DNA of 19,409 nt from JASFRI01 sp050115015 (GTDB lineage: Bacteria > Acidobacteriota > Polarisedimenticolia > CBDVAL01), in NCBI GenBank assembly GCA_050115015.1, contig JASFRI010000030.1:1-19409 (forward strand), in the 5' to 3' direction. Shown here piece after piece: positions 1-7,212 of the stretch. The notes beneath the pieces were generated by a model. It was not told the DNA's origin. It was given only the letters and a program-made list of their open reading frames with translations, and searched no databases. Position 1 is the stretch's first letter; the number at the start of each line of letters is the position of its first letter. The position numbers and the translations under genes were made by a program.

Positions 1-1
1 G

Positions 2-328
2 AAGCCGGCGTTCGTGCAGAACCGCTGCTTTGCCTCGATGGGCTGGGACCTGGAGGTCCGGCAGTTTTGCCGAGAGCATGGGGTTCGCTATCAAGGGTTC
101 TCGCTCCTCACGGCGAACCCGGAGGTTTTCCGGCATCCCCGCCTGAACGAGGTCGCCCGGCGCCTTGGCGCCAACCTCGCACAGGTAGTGTTCGCGTTCG
201 CCCGGCGGGTGGGCATGATCGCCATGACGGGGACGACGTCCGCCGAGCACATGACGATGGATCTGCAGGCTCAGGACGTGAAGCTGACGGCCGGCGAGAT
301 CGCCGACATCGAGCGATTGGTAGCGTGA
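2..328 (+). CDS. aldo/keto reductase, C-terminal part (5' truncated by window)
   Basis: The frame is open from base 2 and runs to TGA at 326-328, giving the last 109 residues; the start lies outside the window. The visible part opens with KPAFVQNRCF, the late-barrel strand of aldo/keto reductases. It continues through VRYQGFSLLT and ends in the cofactor-binding region IAMTGTTSAEH, followed by the usual C-terminal helix (LTAGEIADIERL). AKRs are NAD(P)H-dependent cytosolic oxidoreductases acting on aldehydes and ketones. The catalytic Asp/Tyr/Lys lie in the missing part, so activity and substrate cannot be judged. The downstream gene is on the opposite strand. Confidence 0.85.
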   Translation, partial: KPAFVQNRCFASMGWDLEVRQFCREHGVRYQGFSLLTANPEVFRHPRLNEVARRLGANLAQVVFAFARRVGMIAMTGTTSAEHMTMDLQAQDVKLTAGEIADIERLVA

Positions 329-449
329 GGGTGCCCCTGACAGCCGCGGTAAAGAGCGATGAGTCAAGCTCGAGGTCGAGATCTCGTGAGATCCGGTTCA
401 TCACGGACGAGGCGCAGCGTGAGCCCCGAGATCCCCCGCGGGGCACCCG

Positions 450-1412
450 TCAAGGTCCGAGTCTCGATCCCGGCGCGGCTCCGGGTCGGCGACCGCCGTC
501 CCGCGCGGCGTCCGCCGGCGTGACGTCCACCAGCCAGGGCTCCATCCGGCGGCCGAGGGCGAGGGTCGCCGCGAACCGCGGCCCGGTGGGGGAGGGCCAG
601 CCCCCCCGTGCCTCCTCCCGCTTGCGCCGGTAGTACGCATCCCAGCTCTCCTCCGGGAGCCAGCCCTCGAACGCGTCGCGGAGGCCGAGCGGCACGTGGA
701 TCCAGCTCACCACCGCGCGCTGCACGACACCGGTCAGTCGCGGGGGCCCGTCGTCCGGCCGCAGGACCCGCGGGTGGAAGATCGCGGGGACGATCACGTA
801 GCGGCCGGGGCCCGCATGGCGCCGTCGCAGCGCGACGACATCGGTGCCCGCATCGATCGGGAACAGGCGGGACCGGAACGCTCGGTCCAGCGCGAGGACC
901 GCCTCGGCATCCGCAAGGTCCGCCGGGCCCTTCGTTCCTGACTCCACCTCCAGGGCCAGCTCGGCGACCGCTGCGGTCCGGTCCGCGATCCACCGCTCCC
1001 ATGCCGGCCCCTCGTACTCGAGAACCACGAAGGCTCGGCGGGTCATCGCATGCCGGTAATGGTCCTCCGCCTCCGGATCCGCCGGATCGACGTCGGTCCG
1101 GCAACCCAGCTCCCGGAGCTTGTCCCGATCCAGCCAGGCGAGGTCCACGGCAGGGAGCTGGTAGCCGCGCCAGCGGGCCGTGGCCCGGTAGGCGTCGGGG
1201 ACGTCGTCGGTGAGGCGCAGCCGCAGGAACAGCGCGCTGTCGTCCTGCTGGCGCGCCGATGGCAGGGTCAGCTCGCGCTCCGTGAGCCGCAGTTCGGCCT
1301 GGGGGCCGCCGCGGCGATTCGAGAACGCCGCTCCCAGGATCACGAGGTTCGTGAGCAGCACGAGGCCGCACCCGAGGGCCACCGTTCGCGGGGACTCCAG
1401 CCACCTCCTCAT
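450..1412 (-). CDS. membrane-anchored DUF4824-like protein
   Basis: A 320-residue protein. The ATG (1412-1410) overlaps the TGA of the upstream kinase gene in an ATGA, implying translational coupling and a shared mRNA. An N-terminal hydrophobic segment (about residues 10-30) follows basic residues and probably anchors the protein, with the remainder outside the cytoplasm. The soluble part contains RGYQLPAVDLAWLDRDKLRELGC and AFVVLEYEGPAWERW, and a block with RHAGPGRYVIVPAIFHPRV. I read this as DUF4824-like from recalled family features; the family function is unknown. Its pairing with a DUF2157-like membrane protein suggests the two work together in the membrane. The C terminus is Pro/Arg/Gly-rich and low complexity. 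Confidence 0.7.
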   Translation of the reverse strand: MRRWLESPRTVALGCGLVLLTNLVILGAAFSNRRGGPQAELRLTERELTLPSARQQDDSALFLRLRLTDDVPDAYRATARWRGYQLPAVDLAWLDRDKLRELGCRTDVDPADPEAEDHYRHAMTRRAFVVLEYEGPAWERWIADRTAAVAELALEVESGTKGPADLADAEAVLALDRAFRSRLFPIDAGTDVVALRRRHAGPGRYVIVPAIFHPRVLRPDDGPPRLTGVVQRAVVSWIHVPLGLRDAFEGWLPEESWDAYYRRKREEARGGWPSPTGPRFAATLALGRRMEPWLVDVTPADAARDGGRRPGAAPGSRLGP

Positions 1413-3451
1413 GCCGGCGCCTCCGCCCGCCTCGTGCCGAGAACGGCGCGCAGCCGGCGTAGGACCAGCACCATGCCCAGGGCGCTGAGGGCGACGATCA
1501 GGAAGAACAGGTAGCGCGGCATCCAGTCCCAGAACCAGTGGACGTACTTCAGGAAGAGGAATGCCGCGAAGAACGCCGTGCCCGTGTAGACCGCCTCCCG
1601 GCTGCGGCGGGCGATCCCGGCCCCGATGGCGCCGGCGCTGAGGAGGAACCCCAGGATCTGGTAGAGGGTCTCGGCCCCGTGACGCTCGAGCGGCAGGTAG
1701 CTCACGGAAGCGGAGAGGCCGATCAGGAGAGCGGGTGCGATCAGCACGATGGTCGCCATCAGGAGGTGGACGGCGGCGAAGCCGGGAGGCTGCCGTCGCT
1801 GCGTCCACAGCGCCACGCCGGCGAGAAGGGCGCCGCCGGGGAAGAGGCACTCGGGAGCCTGGAGGAAATCCGGCCAGTTGCCACCGGCGTGGGCGTGCAG
1901 GCCCGCTGCCAGCGCGGACGCGAGCAGCGGCAGGGCCACGGCGAGGAGCAGCGGCAGGCGGAAGCCGTAGGCCAGCAGCAGCGCCAGGGCGCCCCAGGCC
2001 AGCACCGACAGGGGGGAGCCCTCCAGGTTGAAGGTCTGCTCCAGCATCGTCGTGTCGACGATCACACAGGTGAGCGCCGCCAGGGCCGCGATCCCGGTGA
2101 AGTAGCGCGCCGCCTCCCGCCGGGCGATGGCGGCGGTGAGGAGCAGCGCGAGCACGGGGGTTCCCGCGAGGATCCCGACCTGCAGCGGCGTCGCGATGAG
2201 GCCCCAGATGCGGTAGAAGAAGTAGTAGACGCTGGCCGCCAGGGCGATGGCGGCGACGAGCGAGATGGCCCGCATCCCCAGGGAAAGCTGCTTCCCGCGC
2301 TCGCTGACGTCCACGTCGAAACGCTCCACGAGATCCCGGAGGGCGCGCTCGTGATAGCACTCCACCGCCTCCAGCTCTCCGGTCTCGAGCCGGATCAGCC
2401 CCGCCTGCCGCAGCTCGGCGAGCTCGGCCCGGAACGCGGCGATGCGGTCGGCGCGTTGCTGTGCGGCCGCCGCCGCGCCGCCGACCGCCTCGCCGCCCGG
2501 AAGCGCCGCGAGGACCTCCCGGGCGCTTCCCGGCCGCCGTGCCGGGTCGGGCTGGAGGCACCGCAGGATCAGCTTCTCCACTGCCGGGTCGATGGACCGG
2601 GTCAGGGAGGACGGCGGCGGGGGCGGGCTGCGCCGCTGTTCGTGCAGCTCCTCGAGGGTCGCCCCGGGATAGCCGGGCCTGCCGGTGAAGATCTCGTAGA
2701 GGATCAGCCCCAGGGCGTAGAGGTCGCTCTGGACGGTCGCCTCCCTGCCGCCGTACTGCTCCGGGGCCATGTAGCGCGGGGTGCCCTCGCGGGCCCGCTC
2801 CCCGCGGACCGCGGCGCCGGCCTCGGCGAGGCCGAAGTCGGTGATCCGCGCGACGCCGCGCTCGTCCAGCATCACGTTCGCGGGCTTCAGGTCCCGGTGG
2901 AGCACCTGCCGCTCGTGGGCCGCCGCCAGCCCGGCGCAGATCTGCCGGGCCGCGGACAGTGCCCGCTCCGCCGGCAGCGGCCCGCCCCGCCGCAGGACGG
3001 CGTCCAGGTCCTCCCCCTCGATCCACTCCATCGAGATGAAGTGAACGCCGTCCGCCTCGCTGATGTCGTAGACGCGGCAGACGTTGGGATGGGACACGCC
3101 GCGCGCGATCCGCACCTCGTCACGGAGACGCCCCAGCCGCCTCTCATCCCGGGCGAGCCGTTCGGGCAGCAGCTTGAGCGCGACGGTCTGGCCGAGGGTG
3201 GCGTCCTCGGCGCGGTAGACCTCCGCCATCCCACCCCGTCCGGCGAGGGCGACCACGCGATAGCGGCCTCCGAGGACGTCCCCGGGCTCGAGCCCGGGAG
3301 GTGCGGATAGGGGGTCCGCCCGGCTCACCGCCTCGCCGGTGAGCGGCTGGGTGGGGGCGGTGCTACCGCCGGGGGACGCGTTTGCGGGATCGCCGCACGG
3401 GCACGGTCCCCCGGTCGCGGCACGCTCCGCTCCACACCGGGGGCATCTCAT
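1409..3451 (-). CDS. zinc-ribbon serine/threonine protein kinase fused to a DUF2157-like multi-pass membrane domain
   Basis: A 680-residue protein starting at MRCPRCGAE. This start was chosen over an upstream in-frame ATG (3526) because it begins a zinc-ribbon-like segment (C3, C6, C17, C19) and lies just after a TACAAT -10-like box. A Hanks-type kinase domain spans about residues 62-320. It has the Gly-rich loop GRGGMAEVY, catalytic Lys93 (VALKLL), HRDLKPAN (185-192), DFG (205-207) and APE (229-231), so it should be active. After a short Ala-rich linker, residues of about 335-400 resemble the cytoplasmic head of DUF2157 (AELRQAGLI). The C-terminal half has roughly ten or more hydrophobic helices. 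The kinase would sit at the inner membrane, with the partner DUF4824-like protein made from the same transcript. The ligand or signal is unknown. Confidence 0.85.
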   Translation of the reverse strand: MRCPRCGAERAATGGPCPCGDPANASPGGSTAPTQPLTGEAVSRADPLSAPPGLEPGDVLGGRYRVVALAGRGGMAEVYRAEDATLGQTVALKLLPERLARDERRLGRLRDEVRIARGVSHPNVCRVYDISEADGVHFISMEWIEGEDLDAVLRRGGPLPAERALSAARQICAGLAAAHERQVLHRDLKPANVMLDERGVARITDFGLAEAGAAVRGERAREGTPRYMAPEQYGGREATVQSDLYALGLILYEIFTGRPGYPGATLEELHEQRRSPPPPPSSLTRSIDPAVEKLILRCLQPDPARRPGSAREVLAALPGGEAVGGAAAAAQQRADRIAAFRAELAELRQAGLIRLETGELEAVECYHERALRDLVERFDVDVSERGKQLSLGMRAISLVAAIALAASVYYFFYRIWGLIATPLQVGILAGTPVLALLLTAAIARREAARYFTGIAALAALTCVIVDTTMLEQTFNLEGSPLSVLAWGALALLLAYGFRLPLLLAVALPLLASALAAGLHAHAGGNWPDFLQAPECLFPGGALLAGVALWTQRRQPPGFAAVHLLMATIVLIAPALLIGLSASVSYLPLERHGAETLYQILGFLLSAGAIGAGIARRSREAVYTGTAFFAAFLFLKYVHWFWDWMPRYLFFLIVALSALGMVLVLRRLRAVLGTRRAEAPA

Positions 3452-3459
3452 GGCGCCCC

Positions 3460-3465
3460 ATTGTA
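3460..3465 (-). promoter_or_regulatory. candidate -10 box (TACAAT) for the kinase gene, near-leaderless
   Basis: On the minus strand GCTACAATGGG ends a few bases before the kinase ATG; TACAAT is 8 nt from the start codon. Transcription would therefore begin at or within a couple of bases of the ATG. No good -35 is visible 16-18 bp upstream. The same 11-mer sits upstream of the SDR gene. Confidence 0.4.
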
Positions 3466-3481
3466 GCCCGTCGCGGCCGTG

Positions 3482-3499
3482 CCCGGCGGTCCCGCCGGG
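3482..3499. other. GC-rich hairpin between the SDR and kinase genes
   Basis: CCCGGCG and CGCCGGG form a perfect 7-bp stem with a GTCC loop, 76 nt past the SDR stop codon. No T-tract follows on either strand. It may attenuate or stabilise RNA, but chance is possible at this GC content. Confidence 0.25.
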
Positions 3500-3574
3500 G
3501 AGCGACCGACTCGCCAGCGGCGTCACGGCGCGGAGCCCGGGACCGTCCCCGGCACCGGTGGATCCGGCGGGCGT

Positions 3575-4381
3575 TCACCAGGGGATCGGGCTGCCGTCCC
3601 GGAAGAAGCCGCCGGTCGGCCCACCGGGCCCGAGCAGGGCCGCCCAGACGACCGAGCGGGCTCCCTCCTCGACCGAGCGGTCGGCATCGGCGCCGCCCAT
3701 GTCGGTCCGGACCCAGCCCGGACAGACCGCGTTGACCCGGATCGCGGTGTTCCCGAGCTCTCGCGCGAGGATGCGCGTGAAGGCGTTGAGCCCGGCCTTC
3801 GAGACCCGGTACGCGGAGCCGGGCCAGCCTCGGCTGGCGTACGTGCCCGCCTCGACGTCCCGGACGAATGCCTCCAGCAGGGCGACGAGACCCTCGCGGG
3901 ACAGCGTGGGATCCTCGAACCGCCGCCGGAGCTCCGGGGAGAGGCAGGTGAGCTCCCCCATGCCGCTGGACACCATGACGATCGAGGCGGCCGGTGACAG
4001 GAGGGGCCGCAGGGCGTCGGTCACCGCCATGGCCCCCAGGACGTTGACGTCGATGGTGCGCCGGGCCACCCGGGCGTCGAAGCCGTCCAGCGCGATCCCG
4101 GCGTTGTTGACCAGGACGTCCACGGTCCCGGGGCGCTCGCGGAGGACGTCCGCCGCCAGACGGACGGAGGTCTTATCGGTGACGTCGAGGGGGAGAGGGT
4201 CGGCCCCGATCGAGGCGGCGGCCGCCGCCGCCTCCTCAAGGACGCGCGCCGTGAGGACCACGTGCAGGCCGGCGGTGGCGAGCTGGCGGCAGGTCTCCCG
4301 CCCGAGTCCCCGGTTGCCGCCGGTGACGACGGCGAGCCGCCGGTTCCTGTTCGTGGCGTCCAGACCATCCTCCGGGAGCAT
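3575..4381 (-). CDS. short-chain dehydrogenase/reductase, carbonyl reductase (CBR1)-like
   Basis: A 268-residue classical SDR predicted to reduce carbonyl compounds with NADPH in the cytosol. It has the cofactor motif TGGNRGLG (20-27), NNAG (92-95), Asn113, Ser138/139 and catalytic YRVSK (Tyr191, Lys195), then PGWVRTDMGG (221-230). A long insert between the Ser and the Tyr (about 140-190, with CLSPELRRRF and SREGLVALLEAFVRDV) is the hallmark I recall from CBR1-like SDRs, and it ends in GWPGSAY as in that group. The chosen ATG directly precedes the Rossmann fold and lies 6 nt after a TACAAT box. An alternative in-frame ATG at 4405 would add eight residues. The gene is divergent from the secreted FG-GAP protein. 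The natural substrate cannot be deduced. Confidence 0.9.
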   Translation of the reverse strand: MLPEDGLDATNRNRRLAVVTGGNRGLGRETCRQLATAGLHVVLTARVLEEAAAAAASIGADPLPLDVTDKTSVRLAADVLRERPGTVDVLVNNAGIALDGFDARVARRTIDVNVLGAMAVTDALRPLLSPAASIVMVSSGMGELTCLSPELRRRFEDPTLSREGLVALLEAFVRDVEAGTYASRGWPGSAYRVSKAGLNAFTRILARELGNTAIRVNAVCPGWVRTDMGGADADRSVEEGARSVVWAALLGPGGPTGGFFRDGSPIPW

Positions 4382-4387
4382 AGGCCC

Positions 4388-4393
4388 ATTGTA
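4388..4393 (-). promoter_or_regulatory. candidate -10 box (TACAAT) for the SDR gene, leaderless
   Basis: The minus strand reads GCTACAATGGGCCT immediately before ATG (4381). TACAAT lies 6 nt upstream of the start codon, so the predicted transcript start coincides with the ATG. No clear -35 is present. The 11-mer GCTACAATGGG is identical to that before the kinase gene. Confidence 0.4.
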
Positions 4394-4564
4394 GCGGAGC
4401 TCCATCGAGCGTCGCAGGCGCCCCGAGCGGCAACGCGGCAGGGTGGGGCCCTGCGCGGCCGTGTCCGGCTCAAGTGACACAAAAGACACGGGATGGTCAA
4501 ATACGCTGGGGGGCCTCATTGAGCGGATAGTGCTTTTTCACTGGCCCGCCATGCCATCCCATCG

Positions 4565-4570
4565 TAGAAT
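4565..4570 (+). promoter_or_regulatory. candidate -10 box (TAGAAT) for the FG-GAP/MopE-like gene
   Basis: CGTAGAATGG resembles the GCTASAATGG boxes found before other genes in the window and lies 79 nt upstream of the ATG at 4650. There is no convincing -35 at the proper distance, so confidence is low. Confidence 0.25.
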
Positions 4571-4649
4571 GGAGGCACACACCAAGAATCCGTGGCGGCC
4601 GGTCTCCGGCGAGCGCCCGGCGGCCGTGCATCCCACGGGGGGAGGGGCC

Positions 4650-6941
4650 ATGCGCCTGCGACCGCCGAGTCCGTCCGTACTCCGCTTCGCGATCTTCATG
4701 GCGTGCCTCCTCGCCGCCGGGTACGCCCCCGGTGCGGAGGTGCTCGACCCGCCGCAGCCGCCGCTCTCGAACAGTGCCTTCTTCTCCGTGCTGGAGGACT
4801 TCGACCACGACGGTTTTCCCGACCTGGTGGGAGCGGACCGTTTCGCCGAGCAGGTCATCTTCCTCCCCGGCGACGGGGCGGGAGGCTTCGGCCCCGCGTG
4901 GACCGCGCCGGTCGGCGACTTTCCCTTCGCGGCCGCCGCGGCGGACTTCGACGAGGACGGCGAGCTCGACCTGGTGGTCTCGAACTTCTATGACCTGTCG
5001 GTCCTGCTGGGGAACGGCGAGGGCACGTTCCAGCCCGAGTACCGCGTCCCCCACGGCGGCGAGCTGGCGAAGTTCCCGGTCACGGCGGATCTCGACGGCG
5101 ACGGTCACGTCGACATCGTGGTGGCGCTCCGGGGCGTCCCCTACCTCGTGGGGGTGCTCCTGGGGCACGGCGACGGGACCTTCGAGCCGGTCGTCGACCT
5201 GCCCTCGGTCACCCGGCCGCGGATCCCGGTCGTGGAGGATCTGAACGGCGACACGATCCTCGACCTGGCCGTGATGGCGGAGACCTCCGGCGAGCTGGCC
5301 GTCTACCTGGGGAACGGGGACGGCACGTTCCAGGCGGGGATGTTCACCGACCTGCCGGGCGGTGGCGCCACCGACATGGTCGCCGCGGATCTGGACGGGG
5401 ACGGTCCCATCGACCTGGCCGTCGGGGACACGTTCAACGAGGCCCTGCAGATCCTGCACGGCAACGGCGACGGGACGTTCGACCTCCTCGACCGGATCCC
5501 ACTCGGCGGCTTTGCGAGCATCCCCGGGCTCGGACTGGGGGATCCCAACGGCGACGGCCATGACGACCTCGTCGCCGTGAGGGTCAACTACGGCGACCAG
5601 GATCACCGGGTCTTCTTCCTGGCCGGCTCCGGGAACGGGAACTTCGTGCCCGAGCAGTCGGTGCCCGGCGACTTCCACGACGCGGAGCACGTGCTCGTCG
5701 GCGACGTGAACGGGGACGCGTTCCCCGACGCCGTGGTCTCCCTCGACGGGATCCTCCTGACCAGCAGCGCGCCCCAGCCCGGGGAGTGCATGGACGGGGA
5801 CGGCGACGGGTTCGGCGCTCCCGGTGACTCCGGATGCCCGGCCGGGGCCGCCACCGACTGCGACGACGCCGACGGGGCACGATCTCCCGGGATCGCGGAG
5901 GTCTGCGACGGCGTGGACAACGATTGCGACGGCCGGATCGACGAGGCCGCCAGCTGTCCCCCCGTCGCGGTGGCCACGGCCCCGTCGCAGGTGGAGTGCA
6001 CGGGGCCGGGGGGAGCGGTCGTGCTGCTGGACGGTTCTGCCTCCACCGATGGCGATCCGGGACCGGGTGACGACATCGCCGAGTACGGGTGGTACGAGGA
6101 CTACGGTCTGCCGGGCCAGACGACGCTTGGCGAGGGGATCGGGCTCCACGTGAGCCTGAGCCTGGGGATGCATTCCCTCACGCTCGTGGTGCGGGACATC
6201 TACGGCGGTGAGGGGAGCGCGTCCGTCGTGGTGGACGTCCAGGACACGACGGGGCCGACCCTCACGGTGACACCGTCCCCGGCCGTGCTCTGGCCTCCGA
6301 ACCACAGGCTGGTGGACGTGGACGTCACCCTCGCGGCGACGGACCTTTGCGACCCGTCACCGCCGCCGATCGAGCTGGTCGAGGTCTCCAGCAGCGAACC
6401 GGACAACGCGCCGGGAACCGGGGATGGGGACACGGACGGCGACGTCGCCGGGGACGACCCGGGGACGGCGGACACGAGGCTCCAGCTCCGGGCGGAGCGT
6501 GCCGCCGACGGACCCGGGAGGACCTACGAGCTACGCTACGAGGCCACCGACGGCTTCGGGAACGCGACCGCGGCGCTGGGCAACGTCACGGTGCCGCACG
6601 ACCAGGGAGGCGTCGTCGACCCGATGGAGCTCCACGTCGAGTCGGGACCCGCCCCGGGGATGGCGGTACTGCACTGGACGGACGTGGCAGGAGCCGCCGG
6701 ATACGACGTGATCGCCGGCGATCTCGCCGACGTCCGGCTCACGGGTCAGGTGGCGAAGCTGGGGATCGTCCGGGTGCTCGCGGCAGGAACGACCGTCACG
6801 AGCGCCACGGACGGCGAGGGCCATGAGCCGGGGACGTTCTACCTCGTGCAGTACCAAGGTGAGGGCGGGGCTGCCGGCTACGGTACCGAAACGGCCCCGT
6901 GGCCAAGATACCCAACTTCGTGCACGGGCGGATGTCCATGA
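4650..6941 (+). CDS. secreted FG-GAP/VCBS-repeat protein with MopE-like and PKD/Fn3-like domains
   Basis: A 763-residue exported protein. The ATG at 4650 is preceded by a GGAGG-like stretch and begins a signal peptide (MRLR, then a hydrophobic core to about residue 28, GAE). Residues of about 45-375 contain seven Asp-rich calcium-loop repeats such as DHDGFPDLV, DEDGELDLV and DGDGHVDIV, typical of FG-GAP/VCBS beta-propellers. Residues 380-431 form a MopE-type segment: CMDGDGDGFG, TDCDDADG, EVCDGVDNDCDGRIDE. A PKD/Ig-like domain follows (about 440-545), then a region with VLWPPNHRLVDV and a C-terminal Fn3-like domain (about 675-763) ending SCTGGCP. The role is probably extracellular adhesion or Ca2+ (possibly metal) binding; no catalytic motif is seen. 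It stands alone between divergent and convergent neighbours. Confidence 0.85.
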   Translation: MRLRPPSPSVLRFAIFMACLLAAGYAPGAEVLDPPQPPLSNSAFFSVLEDFDHDGFPDLVGADRFAEQVIFLPGDGAGGFGPAWTAPVGDFPFAAAAADFDEDGELDLVVSNFYDLSVLLGNGEGTFQPEYRVPHGGELAKFPVTADLDGDGHVDIVVALRGVPYLVGVLLGHGDGTFEPVVDLPSVTRPRIPVVEDLNGDTILDLAVMAETSGELAVYLGNGDGTFQAGMFTDLPGGGATDMVAADLDGDGPIDLAVGDTFNEALQILHGNGDGTFDLLDRIPLGGFASIPGLGLGDPNGDGHDDLVAVRVNYGDQDHRVFFLAGSGNGNFVPEQSVPGDFHDAEHVLVGDVNGDAFPDAVVSLDGILLTSSAPQPGECMDGDGDGFGAPGDSGCPAGAATDCDDADGARSPGIAEVCDGVDNDCDGRIDEAASCPPVAVATAPSQVECTGPGGAVVLLDGSASTDGDPGPGDDIAEYGWYEDYGLPGQTTLGEGIGLHVSLSLGMHSLTLVVRDIYGGEGSASVVVDVQDTTGPTLTVTPSPAVLWPPNHRLVDVDVTLAATDLCDPSPPPIELVEVSSSEPDNAPGTGDGDTDGDVAGDDPGTADTRLQLRAERAADGPGRTYELRYEATDGFGNATAALGNVTVPHDQGGVVDPMELHVESGPAPGMAVLHWTDVAGAAGYDVIAGDLADVRLTGQVAKLGIVRVLAAGTTVTSATDGEGHEPGTFYLVQYQGEGGAAGYGTETAPWPRYPTSCTGGCP

Positions 6942-7212
6942 CGGGCCTCGTGAACACCGGAGCCATCTGCGAACGGATCGCGACCGCGATGGCCATGCTC
7001 GCCGACCTGCGCTAGAAGACCGGACGTCGAACCCCGGGCGGCCGTTGACCGGGCTGTCCGGGGATTTCCACGGGGGTTGGGAACGCGGACGATGCCGGAG
7101 GACGTTCCGCCATGGGAACCGACCGGGTCCGGAGGAGCAGGGCCTTCCGGCGCTTGGCGGCCGTGAGAACGCCGGGTTGGAGGTGTCGTTACCCGGAGTC
7201 CCGTTCCGGCGG
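6942..7212. other. convergent intergenic region, no gene recognised
   Basis: This 271-bp gap separates two convergent genes. It holds a 39-codon GTG frame (6899-7015) with no SD or recognisable family, and a weak CCGGA/TCCGG inverted repeat near 7194-7211. No T-tracted terminator was found for either gene. Confidence 0.5.

Noticed and set aside
329..448. 9-nt inverted repeat GGGTGCCCC / GGGGCACCC bracketing the gap after the aldo/keto reductase
   Set aside because: The arms are over 100 nt apart, with no T-tract or mobile-element features; expected occasionally at this GC content.
1538..3310. Long open frame antisense to the kinase gene
   Set aside because: Low-complexity Arg/Gly/Gln composition with no recognisable domain; a GC-rich shadow of a clearly real gene.
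6899..7015. 39-codon GTG frame after the FG-GAP gene
   Set aside because: No SD, no recognised family, overlaps the upstream gene end; could be a remnant but nothing supports it.
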